NCBI GenBank assembly: GCA_030598525.1
Contig: JAUVPT010000017.1
Coordinates: 1 to 17,027 of the forward strand
DNA length: 17,027 nt
Direction: 5' to 3'
From: Gemmatimonadota bacterium
Lineage (GTDB): Bacteria; Gemmatimonadota; Gemmatimonadetes; Palauibacterales; Palauibacteraceae
Program-made: the position numbers and the translations under genes
Notes under the pieces: model-generated
Told to the model about the DNA's origin: nothing
The model's database searches: none
The model's input: only the letters and a program-made list of their open reading frames with translations
Shown: positions 1 through 7,137 of the stretch, piece by piece
How the letters are laid out: each line of letters starts with the position of its first letter
Numbering within the stretch: position 1 is the first letter of the stretch

Positions 1-510
1 ACCCTGCTGGGCTGGGCTTTCGTGGCGATGCTGGCGGCCAACTGGCTGTCTTCTCTCGTGCCTCCCCTGCCCCCGGTGCTGACGCAGAGGACATGGGCGC
101 TGCTCCTCGTCACGACGTTCGGGATCGGCCTGTCAGCCACACCGCTCAGAAAAACTCCGGGCACGGAACCCCTGGCCATGGCATTCGTCTATATCTACAT
201 GACGATGATCGGAGCCTCGGCAGACCTGCGGCAGCTCGGCGGGGGACAGTTCTTTCTTATCGCCGGCTTCCTGACGATCACGGTCCACCTGGTCTTCGTG
301 TTGGTCGGCGCCAAGATCATGAAGCTCGACGTCAGCATGGCCGCGGTCGCCAGTGTCGCTGCCGTCGGGGGGGCCGCCTCCGCACCCGTGGCGGCCGGGT
401 ATCACCGGGAAGAGCTGGTGCCGATCTCGATCATGCTGGCCCTGATCGGTTACGCGCTGGGCAACTACCTGGGAGTGGCCACCGCGTACCTGTGCAACAT
501 GCTCGGCTGA
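1..510 (+). CDS. DUF819 family integral membrane protein (3' part only)
   Basis: The reading frame is open from base 1 and ends at TGA 508-510, so only the last 169 codons are visible and the start lies outside the window. The visible part is strongly hydrophobic with about four or five membrane segments. It ends in the stretch IGYALGNYLGVATAYLCNML, which resembles the C-terminus of DUF819 (YjcL-like) proteins, as do the Gly/Ala-rich segment AAVGGAASAPVAAGY and the preceding MTMIGASADLRQL. DUF819 members are inner-membrane proteins of unproven function, thought to be transporter-like. Its stop codon shares one base with the start of the following exported hydrolase (TGATG at 508-512), so the two are probably co-transcribed and translationally coupled. 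Family assignment is from memory of conserved segments. The internal GTG at 22 and ATG at 28 are not believed to be starts, because the frame continues upstream with hydrophobic coding sequence. Confidence 0.8.
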   Translation, partial: TLLGWAFVAMLAANWLSSLVPPLPPVLTQRTWALLLVTTFGIGLSATPLRKTPGTEPLAMAFVYIYMTMIGASADLRQLGGGQFFLIAGFLTITVHLVFVLVGAKIMKLDVSMAAVASVAAVGGAASAPVAAGYHREELVPISIMLALIGYALGNYLGVATAYLCNMLG

Positions 511-1319
511 TGGTCGCCGGATGCTCGCCTCGAACGATCAGGCATCGCTCCGGGACGCTCGCCGGGGCACTCCTCCTGGCGTGGACCACTCCGTCCCTTC
601 CACAGGCGGCGCCCGAAGAGGTCACGTTCGCCGCGGCCGATGACCTCACCGTGTTCGCGGACGTGTACCGGCCCGTTGACGGCCTGGAATCCACCGGCCC
701 GGTGGTGATCCTCTTCCACCAGGCCGGTGGGGACGCGCGCGGCGAATACGAGGCGATCATCCCGCGGCTCCTGGGGGCGGGCTACGCGGTTCTCGCCGTC
801 GACCAGCGCTCGGGCGGCGACCGTTTCGGGGGTCCCAATCGCACGGCGGCCGCCGCCGGACGTGAATACGGCTATTGCGAGGCGTACACGGACCTCGAAG
901 CCGCCCTGGCCTGGGCGCACGAATCCGGTCTCGCGGGCCGCGTCGCGGTGTGGGGGAGCAGCTACAGCGCGGCGCTCGTCATTCGGCTGGCCGCCGATCA
1001 CCCGGACGACGTGGAAGCTGTTCTCGCCTTTTCTCCTGCCTCGGGAGGTCCCATGTCGGCCTGCCTGGCGGAGGAAGTCCTCGACCGGCTGCGAACTCCC
1101 ACTCTGGCCCTGCGACCGTCGCGGGAGATGGAGGTCGAGTCGGTGGCCGAGCAGGCTCGGGTGTTCGTTGAAGCGGGCCTACAGGTTTACGTATCCGAGG
1201 GCGGCGTGCACGGATCCTCGATGCTGGATTCTTCTCGCGCCTCCGGCGACGTGGAACCGGCCTGGAGCGTGGTTCTCGACTTCCTGGCCCTCCATCTGGC
1301 CGGCTCAGCGACCGACTAG
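510..1319 (+). CDS. Exported alpha/beta hydrolase (dienelactone hydrolase/prolyl-oligopeptidase-like)
   Basis: 269 residues. The N-terminus has a basic stretch, a hydrophobic run (GTLAGALLLAWTTPSLPQA, residues 15-33) and a plausible signal-peptidase site near residue 33, so export is expected. The mature part has the alpha/beta-hydrolase pattern: strand VVILFHQAGG (65-74) with an oxyanion-type HQ, AVLAVDQRSGGD (93-104), and the nucleophile elbow G149-S-S151-Y-S153, with S151 the likely nucleophile. H234 in GGVHGSSM is the likely catalytic histidine. The acid residue is less clear: the usual position follows TPTLAL (197-202) and holds S/R/E residues here. The substrate cannot be told; an ester or peptide is typical of the fold. 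The ATG at 510 overlaps the preceding stop by one base and has no good Shine-Dalgarno, consistent with translational coupling to the DUF819 gene. The frame is open upstream, but that part reads as an out-of-frame shadow of DUF819. Confidence 0.8.
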   Translation: MVAGCSPRTIRHRSGTLAGALLLAWTTPSLPQAAPEEVTFAAADDLTVFADVYRPVDGLESTGPVVILFHQAGGDARGEYEAIIPRLLGAGYAVLAVDQRSGGDRFGGPNRTAAAAGREYGYCEAYTDLEAALAWAHESGLAGRVAVWGSSYSAALVIRLAADHPDDVEAVLAFSPASGGPMSACLAEEVLDRLRTPTLALRPSREMEVESVAEQARVFVEAGLQVYVSEGGVHGSSMLDSSRASGDVEPAWSVVLDFLALHLAGSATD

Positions 1320-1453
1320 CCACGCCGGGCTCCTCTTCTCCCGAAACTCGCTCGTCACTCCACGCGTATGGAATCTCGGCAAGCGGAATCCGCCGCCGGG
1401 CTGCGTGCGTGGTCGTGGGGGGCGGTGTGGACTACGGGTTGAAGGGGACAGCC

Positions 1454-3889
1454 ATGGACGGGTTCTTCAAGGACGTCAAGTACGGCGTCCGCATGCTCAT
1501 CAGTTCTCCGGGACTCTCGCTCATCGCCGTCGTCGCCTTCGCCCTGGGCATCGGGCTGACGACCACGGTGTTCAGCATCGTCAACGGAGCCATGTACAAG
1601 GGTCTTCCGTTCGACGGGGCGGACCGGATCGTGTCGATCTGGCGAACCAACCCGGAGCGCGACATCGACCGTGGCGGCGTGTCGCTGCACGACTTCATCG
1701 ACTACAGGGATCAACAGACGAGCCTCGAGGCCTTCGGCCTGTGGAACCAGGGCGCGGTAAACCTCGTGGGCCAGGACGGCGAGCCGGAGCGGTACGCCGG
1801 CGCCATGGTCACGGCCAACATGTTCGACATCCTGCGCGTCGCGCCGGTCGCCGGCCGGGGATTCCTCCCGGGCGAGGACGAGCCGGGCGCCGACCCGGTG
1901 ATGATCATCGGATACGAGGTATGGCAGGAGAAGTACGACGGTTCTCCTGACGTCGTCGGGATGACCGTGCGCACGAACGGGGAACAACGCACCATCGTCG
2001 GTGTGGCCCCGGAGGGATTCAAGTTCCCGATCGAGGCCGACATGTGGGCTCCGCTCGAGGTGAATCCACTGGAGCACGAGCGTGGCGAAGGCCCGCAACT
2101 CCCGGGTTTCGGACGTCTTCGCGAAGGCGTCTCGCTCGACCGCGCCTCTGCCGATCTCGCCACCATCGGGATGCGACTCGAGACGCAGTATCCAGTGGCC
2201 AACGAGGGCTTCGCCCCCCTGGTCGAACCGTTCACGAAGTTCGTGGTCGGGGATGAGCTGTTCGGGGTCCTGATGGCGATGCTGGGCGGCGCGATCGGCG
2301 TGCTCCTCATCGGGTGCGCCAACGTGGCCAACCTCCTGTTCGCCCGGGCCGCGGTGCGAGAGAAGGAAGTGGCCGTACGGTCAGCCATGGGAGCCAGGCG
2401 CACGCGGATCATCCGGCAGCTCCTGATCGAGGTCGGCGTGCTGTCGATCGCCGGAGCGGCCATCGGTGTGTTGATCGGGATCGCCGGCATCGCCTGGTTC
2501 AACCGGGGCGTGGCGACCAATCCCCCGCCCTTCTGGATGAGCTTCGACCTCGACACAACTGTCATGATGTTCGTGATCCTGATCACGGCGCTCTCGGCGG
2601 TTGCAGCCGGCGTCTTCCCTGCGCTCCGGGCGACCGGTCGGGGCATGAACGAGGCGCTGAAGGACGAGGGACGCGGATCCTCAGGCCTCCGGATGGGGCG
2701 CATCACATCGATCATCGTGATCGGCGAAGTAGCCGTGTCGTGCGGGCTCCTGATCGCAGCGGGCCTGATGATCAAGAGCGTCGCGCAACTTCGTACCGTG
2801 GATCTGCCATTCGAGGTCGAGAGCATATTCACGGCACGCGTCAACCTGCCGGAGACGGACTACCCGGAATCTGGCGATCGCACGGATTTTTATCGCGAGT
2901 TCCTGCAGCGCCTTCAGACCACCCCGGGCGTCGAAGCGGCAACGCTCTCGGACGGCCTGCCCGCGCGCGGAAACGGGATGCGGACGTTCGAGATCGAGGG
3001 AGGCGACTATCCGACCGAGGACGACTACCCTCGGGCTCGTGAAGGAATCGTCACGCCGGGCTACTTCTCCACGTTCCAGACGCAGGTACTCGACGGAAGG
3101 GCTTTCGAGTTTTCCGACACTCGAGATAACCTGCTCGTGGCTCTCGTCAACCGGAGCTTCGTCCGCGAGTACTTCGAGGACGGAGAGGGACTCGGGAAGC
3201 GATTCCGAATCCACCAGGAGGACGACGTCTACGAGTGGATGACGGTGGTCGGCATCGTGCCCGACATGAAGATGGAGGGGATCGGAAACAACCAGGAGAG
3301 CCCCTCCGGCTACTACATCGCCGTGGATCAGTTCGGCGAGATCCTCGGCAACACGGTGAGCATCGCAGTGCGCTCCGCGGGGGATCCGTCGGGTCTGGCA
3401 TCCCGGGTGCGGGAGACGGTCTCGACCATGGACGCGAACCTGCCGATCTACGAGGCCCTGCCGATGCAGCAGGTCATCGACGATGCGACCTGGTTCTATA
3501 CGACGTTCGGCACCCTGTTCATGGCGTTCGGTTTCGTGGCGCTGTTCCTGGCCGCGGTCGGTCTGTACGGCGTCATGTCGTTCACGGTCAGCCAGCGCAC
3601 CCGCGAGATGGGCATACGGATGGCCCTCGGGGCCTACGATGGAAGGCTGATCCGCCTGGCCATGCGCCGCGGCCTCAAGCAGCTCGCGATCGGAATCACG
3701 ATCGGGATAGGACTGGCCGCAATTGCTACGCGGCCCTTGCAGATCATTCTTTACGAAGTGGATGCTCGGGACCCCGTGATCTTCGGAGGCGTGGTCCTGG
3801 CACTGGCCCTGGTCGGCATTCTGGCCACCTACATCCCGGCGCGCCGCGTGAGCCGGATCCATCCGGCCGAGGCGTTGTCTCCGGGTTGA
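1454..3889 (+). CDS. ADOP-type ABC transporter permease (duplicated FtsX/MacB domains)
   Basis: 811 residues. An N-terminal membrane helix (about 22-45) is followed by a periplasmic MacB_PCD-like domain (about 50-260), then an FtsX domain with three or four helices (about 270-395). The whole arrangement then repeats: helix 417-440, periplasmic domain 450-675, FtsX domain 685-800. The paired signatures REKEVAVRSAMGARRTRI (302-319) and RTREMGIRMALGAYDGRL (715-732), and the terminal PARRVSRIHPAEAL (795-808), identify the FtsX family. Length, duplication and absence of a neighbouring ATPase match the acidobacterial duplicated orphan permeases. These probably borrow an ATPase from elsewhere and are thought to export or sense antimicrobials, lipids or peptides; the substrate is unknown here. 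The ATG at 1454 was chosen because GAAGGGGA (1441-1448) sits at correct spacing and the N-terminus MDGFFKDVKYGVRML is typical. The in-frame GTG at 1409 lacks support. The stop directly abuts the stop of the opposing gene. Confidence 0.9.
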   Translation: MDGFFKDVKYGVRMLISSPGLSLIAVVAFALGIGLTTTVFSIVNGAMYKGLPFDGADRIVSIWRTNPERDIDRGGVSLHDFIDYRDQQTSLEAFGLWNQGAVNLVGQDGEPERYAGAMVTANMFDILRVAPVAGRGFLPGEDEPGADPVMIIGYEVWQEKYDGSPDVVGMTVRTNGEQRTIVGVAPEGFKFPIEADMWAPLEVNPLEHERGEGPQLPGFGRLREGVSLDRASADLATIGMRLETQYPVANEGFAPLVEPFTKFVVGDELFGVLMAMLGGAIGVLLIGCANVANLLFARAAVREKEVAVRSAMGARRTRIIRQLLIEVGVLSIAGAAIGVLIGIAGIAWFNRGVATNPPPFWMSFDLDTTVMMFVILITALSAVAAGVFPALRATGRGMNEALKDEGRGSSGLRMGRITSIIVIGEVAVSCGLLIAAGLMIKSVAQLRTVDLPFEVESIFTARVNLPETDYPESGDRTDFYREFLQRLQTTPGVEAATLSDGLPARGNGMRTFEIEGGDYPTEDDYPRAREGIVTPGYFSTFQTQVLDGRAFEFSDTRDNLLVALVNRSFVREYFEDGEGLGKRFRIHQEDDVYEWMTVVGIVPDMKMEGIGNNQESPSGYYIAVDQFGEILGNTVSIAVRSAGDPSGLASRVRETVSTMDANLPIYEALPMQQVIDDATWFYTTFGTLFMAFGFVALFLAAVGLYGVMSFTVSQRTREMGIRMALGAYDGRLIRLAMRRGLKQLAIGITIGIGLAAIATRPLQIILYEVDARDPVIFGGVVLALALVGILATYIPARRVSRIHPAEALSPG

Positions 3890-4474
3890 TCAGCGTTCGG
3901 AGTCGGGCTCCGAAGGGTCGTATACGCGCATGAAGCTGATCGTCCGGGGCAGAGGGTCGCCTTCCAGCCGGGTGAGCACGTGAAGACGTCCGGTCCCGCC
4001 CTGGAGTGAGTACTGCTCCGTCGCCGTGACACCGCCGTCGAGCTTTCGCTCGATGAACAACTGACCCGCGTCCCACCATGCCCGGTACTCCGCTTCGCGG
4101 TCGTCGGAGATCTGTATCTTCTGCTTCCGTCCATCTGTGAACAGAACAAGCTCCCGGTCGGGGTAAGCGATCGTTACCGTCGAGTCGGTCTGGTTGATCC
4201 CGAACCCCTCGATCGCGCGCCGCACCGCGTCCAGCGACGAGCTGTCCGAGGGTCTGCCGCCACCCATGCGCCGTGGAGGTGGAGCCGCACCCCTGACCCT
4301 CCGTAGCTGGTCATCCGGATCGTCGCTCAGCGCCCGATTCAGAGCCCAATCGCCGCCGAGGCCAGAGGACGGAGCCACGCTCTCGTTCGCTTCCTGCCCG
4401 GTGGCAGCAGCCGGCCCGGCAGCTACAAGGAACACGGCCGCCAGGAGCCACTGCCGGGGCGTAGCTTTCCACAT
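3890..4474 (-). CDS. Exported hypothetical protein, beta-rich C-terminal domain
   Basis: 194 residues from ATG 4474, or 197 from TTG 4483. The strong AGGAGG (4488-4493, minus strand) is 4 bases from TTG 4483, 10 from TTG 4477 and 13 from ATG 4474, so the exact start is open; ATG is preferred for codon reasons. The N-terminus WKATPRQWLLAAVFLVAAG is a Sec signal peptide. A polar, Pro/Arg/Gly-rich linker (about 60-75) leads to a domain of alternating strands: TVTIAYPDRELVLFTDG, EAEYRAWWDAGQLFIERKL and GRLHVLTRLEGD, ending in ISFMRVYD. Similar proteins with a 'W..gqL.iErkl.gG...te.Y.l' pattern recur as unnamed exported proteins in Acidobacteria and Gemmatimonadota genomes, by recollection. A lipocalin-like or beta-sandwich fold that binds something in the periplasm is only a guess. 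It converges with the ADOP permease with no intergenic base. Confidence 0.75.
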   Translation of the reverse strand: MWKATPRQWLLAAVFLVAAGPAAATGQEANESVAPSSGLGGDWALNRALSDDPDDQLRRVRGAAPPPRRMGGGRPSDSSSLDAVRRAIEGFGINQTDSTVTIAYPDRELVLFTDGRKQKIQISDDREAEYRAWWDAGQLFIERKLDGGVTATEQYSLQGGTGRLHVLTRLEGDPLPRTISFMRVYDPSEPDSER

Positions 4475-4645
4475 CAAGCTCAAACTTCCTCCTTCGAAAG
4501 CAGGTACAGCCTAAGAGTGAGACCAGGCCTCCAGACGGTGTATTCCGCGTGCCCTCGCATGGTTCCATCCGCGACCCCCTGCCGGGCACGGGAAATGCAA
4601 AGTAACGGGTGGTCACAAAGCCAACCCAAGCGGAGGCTATCGGGT

Positions 4646-5185
4646 TTGAGTACGGCGGCATGCCCAATCTGCGGGCGCCCAGCAGCGCCAGATCGCCGGT
4701 ATTGCGAGACTTGCGACTTTCAGGCACGTCCTGCGGGGGTCGATGGCGATCCTGTGCATGTTGCGAGAGTTCGTGCCGCATCCGGCAATAAATTCGCTGA
4801 GGTACGCATATTTTTGGGCGTATTCATGATCGCCGCGCTCACCACCACCGTGCTCGGGATGGGGGGACCGCTGGGATTCCCTGCGCTGCGTGAGAGCCTG
4901 GGGCTGGTCGAACAGGTTGCTCAGGCCAACTGGGGAGAGCTCCGCTGGGTACACGTCACGTCACGCATACGCTCCGCCCGCAGCACCGAAAGCCAGGTGG
5001 TTGGACGCCTCGAGCCGGGTGACAGCGTGCGAGTAGACTTCGCAGGAGCTGGCTGGTATGCCGTATTCCCGCTAACCGCCTCGGATCGGACCGAGCAGTC
5101 GGCGATCGGCTACGTGTACGGGGAACTGCTGAAAGGGGATCCGCTGCCGGACGTCACGGTACCGCTGGTTCGGATTCTACCGTAG
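4646..5185 (+). CDS. Zinc-ribbon, single-TM protein with SH3-like extracellular domain
   Basis: 179 residues from TTG 4646. An N-terminal zinc ribbon has Cys pairs at 6/9 (CPIC) and 20/23 (CETC). A membrane helix at about 53-72 (VRIFLGVFMIAALTTTVLGM) follows. The C-terminal domain (about 101-162) has the bacterial SH3 pattern: VTSRIRSARSTESQVVGRLEPG, SVRVDF, GWYAVF and IGYVYGELL. The cytoplasmic ribbon would face the inside and the SH3-like domain the periplasm, where such domains usually bind peptidoglycan or peptides. The frame is open back to GTG 4517 with ATGs at 4559 and 4595. However, the extra 43 residues look non-coding and run into the divergent promoter region. GGAGG at 4632-4636 is 9 bases before TTG 4646, which places the zinc ribbon at the N-terminus, so that start is preferred. 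If translation starts at ATG 4595, the protein has 17 more residues. The specific function is unknown. Confidence 0.75.
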   Translation: MSTAACPICGRPAAPDRRYCETCDFQARPAGVDGDPVHVARVRAASGNKFAEVRIFLGVFMIAALTTTVLGMGGPLGFPALRESLGLVEQVAQANWGELRWVHVTSRIRSARSTESQVVGRLEPGDSVRVDFAGAGWYAVFPLTASDRTEQSAIGYVYGELLKGDPLPDVTVPLVRILP

Positions 5186-5252
5186 GGCCTTCCCCTCCGG
5201 TCCGCCCCTGTCCAACCTCTTCCGCCCGAACTTCACCCTGTTCGGCACCCCC

Positions 5253-5669
5253 TCACCGACCTCTCAGCCAGCGCCATAGCCAGAGCGCGAGTCCTGTGAA
5301 GAAGAGCGCCAGTCCGGGCACGCCGAGGGCGAAAGCCGAGAAGCTCCAGGCGTAAGACGAGGCCATCGTTCCAGAAGTGGCATGCCAGGCCCACATCGCG
5401 GCAGGCAGAGCCAGGAATCCGAGTCCTATCTGCATCAGGAGCCCCGGTCCGCGGCCATCCAGCGAGGACTCCCCCTGAGCGTTTCCTCCCGCCGTCCACA
5501 TCAGCAGCAGGCCGAAGGTGACGAGGGCGGGCCCCTCGAACATCCAACCATCGATCGTCACGTCAGTCAGCTCGGATCCCGGCGCCAGGACCCTCCACGT
5601 AGCCACGATACCGATCGCCGTGATCAGCAGGCCGGCGAGTCTCGTCGTCCATCGAATCCACGGGCGCAT
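5253..5669 (-). CDS. Four-TM hypothetical membrane protein
   Basis: 138 residues with four predicted membrane segments at about 9-29, 44-60, 77-95 and 108-135, and a basic C-terminus (LWRWLRGR) expected in the cytoplasm. No family is recognised. The start at ATG 5669 is well supported by GGGAGG on the minus strand (5676-5681), six bases upstream. It converges on the zinc-ribbon/SH3 gene with a 67-base gap and is divergent from the lipoprotein serine hydrolase at 5878, so it appears to be transcribed alone. There are no charged residues within the helices that would suggest a channel or transporter, and the Trp content (WAWHATSG, WLWRWL) is high. It could be a small stress or envelope protein, but nothing in the sequence says so. 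Confidence 0.75.
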   Translation of the reverse strand: MRPWIRWTTRLAGLLITAIGIVATWRVLAPGSELTDVTIDGWMFEGPALVTFGLLLMWTAGGNAQGESSLDGRGPGLLMQIGLGFLALPAAMWAWHATSGTMASSYAWSFSAFALGVPGLALFFTGLALWLWRWLRGR

Positions 5670-5877
5670 GATGATCCTCCCGGTCGGTCCGGCGCATAGG
5701 GTTGTCCTGGGAAGCTATCCTGCGCGCAGGGGCCGCTCCAGTGGGAGCTGGTGAGAAGCCTGCTGGAGGCGCCAGAGAGGAACCCGGTGGGGGTTCGAGG
5801 GTTCACGGGACGTGCGGCGACCCTGCCCGGTCTGCCCACCTGGCGCACGACCCACTCGTGGCAGAATTGGAAGCACC

Positions 5878-7041
5878 ATGCTCAGAGCGCTTTGCATACC
5901 CCTGTTCCTGTTGCTGGCCGCCTGCGGCTCGGAGGACCCCTATGATGCTCCCGAGCTTCCTGATGACGTCGGAGTGGCAGGCGACGGAACTCTCGCGGAT
6001 GTGCTGGAGCCGATCCGTGCCGCGTGGGATGTACCGGCACTCGGAGCGATCCTGATTTTCCAGGGGCAGGTGTTGGAGACCGCCGCCGTCGGGCGCCGGT
6101 CGCTGTCCTCGTCAGAGCGGGTAACCACTCAGGACCTGTGGCATGTCGGATCCCTTACCAAGTCAATGACCGCCACCCTGGCTGCCGTGCTGGTGGAAGA
6201 CGGCCACCTCGACTGGACGACCACGGTGGAGCAGGCGCTGCCGGAGATCGCTCAGATCATTCGGGTAGAGTTCCAGGACGTCCGGCTCGAGGAACTGCTG
6301 TCGCACACTTCGGGATTGACGGACGACCTCACGGGCACCACCTGGTGGAACCAGCTGCCACACTCCGACCCGCTTCCCGATCAACGCCTGGCTCTGTCCA
6401 CGGAACTGATGCAGACCCAGGCGGGGGGGCCGCGGGGCGAGTACCTGAACAGCAACGGCGGATACATCGTGGCGGGTGCCATGATCGAGCAGGTGATGGA
6501 CGGGCAGTGGGAGGACCTGATCGTGTCCCACGTGTTCCAACCCCTGGGAATGTTCACCGCCAGCTTCGGGGCACCGGGACGTCCGGGCAGCTTCCTCCAG
6601 CCCTGGGGACACGCCCTCGAGACGGGCAGCTATTCGCCGATCGAACCCGGCCCCAATGCGGACAACCCTGAGGTCATCGGCCCGGCCGGTACCGTCCACC
6701 TGTCCATGGCCGACTTCGCCAGGTATGCAGCAGCGCACATCGCCGGGGCGCGCGGAGTCGACGGACTGGTGAGCGCCGAGACGTTCGGGAGGCTTCACCA
6801 GCAGACACCGGGTACAGCGTCCGCGCTGGGATGGTTGTTGGGAGTCAGGGTTTGGGCCAACGGAGTCGCCCTGCACCACGAGGGAAGCAACCAGCTGTGG
6901 TACGCCAACGTCTGGCTCGCGCCCCAGCGCGATTTCGGAGTCCTCGCGGTCACCAACGCGGGAGAGGAGCGGGCCTACCAGACGACGGCAGCGGCCGTTA
7001 CTGCCCTGATCGACCGGCTCGACGCGGCGGAGGCGCGTTAA
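5878..7041 (+). CDS. Lipoprotein serine hydrolase, beta-lactamase (class C/PBP4*) fold, atypical YxN motif
   Basis: 387 residues. A lipoprotein signal (LFLLLAACGSED, lipobox L13-A-A-C16) predicts membrane anchoring. The beta-lactamase/transpeptidase-like fold shows the SxxK motif S92-L-T-K95 and the typical helix context LSHTSGLTDDL (141-151). The third motif may be H334-E-G336-S. Where family members have YSN before a Gly/Tyr-rich segment, this protein reads N191-S-N193-GGYIVAGAMIE, with AAC in place of the expected TAC codon. So either the catalytic Tyr is missing or Y189 two residues upstream substitutes. If active, it would act on esters, peptides or D-amino-acid peptides; otherwise it may be a binding protein. 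ATG 5878 is preferred because it begins at the lipoprotein signal; the in-frame ATG at 5812 adds a Cys/Pro-rich, non-signal stretch. It is transcribed singly, with a hairpin downstream at 7077-7109. Confidence 0.87.
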   Translation: MLRALCIPLFLLLAACGSEDPYDAPELPDDVGVAGDGTLADVLEPIRAAWDVPALGAILIFQGQVLETAAVGRRSLSSSERVTTQDLWHVGSLTKSMTATLAAVLVEDGHLDWTTTVEQALPEIAQIIRVEFQDVRLEELLSHTSGLTDDLTGTTWWNQLPHSDPLPDQRLALSTELMQTQAGGPRGEYLNSNGGYIVAGAMIEQVMDGQWEDLIVSHVFQPLGMFTASFGAPGRPGSFLQPWGHALETGSYSPIEPGPNADNPEVIGPAGTVHLSMADFARYAAAHIAGARGVDGLVSAETFGRLHQQTPGTASALGWLLGVRVWANGVALHHEGSNQLWYANVWLAPQRDFGVLAVTNAGEERAYQTTAAAVTALIDRLDAAEAR

Positions 7042-7076
7042 TCCCGGCGGGACGCCCGCAATTCACAGCGATGGCA

Positions 7077-7109
7077 AAGCGGGCGGGGTCTCTCGACCTC
7101 CGCCCGCTT
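7077..7109. terminator. Hairpin between convergent genes, candidate bidirectional terminator
   Basis: The arms AAGCGGGCGG (7077-7086) and CCGCCCGCTT (7100-7109) form a perfect 10-base-pair GC-rich stem around a 13-base loop, with further partial pairing just inside. It lies between the stop of the serine hydrolase (7041) and the stop of the LTxxQ protein (7138), where both transcripts need to end. No T-run follows on either side, so it is not a classic intrinsic terminator. It may act with Rho or as a 3'-end stabilising hairpin. Confidence 0.6.
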
Positions 7110-7137
7110 CGTTCATCCGCCTGCCTGGACCCGAACG

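Noticed and set aside
2681..3862. 393-residue minus-strand open frame over the ADOP permease
   Set aside because: The composition is that of an antisense shadow; the plus-strand frame has clear FtsX motifs.
5778..5810. GGTTCGAG resembling a tRNA T-loop
   Set aside because: The flanking bases do not pair as a T-arm, and no anticodon arm, D-arm or acceptor stem can be drawn around it.
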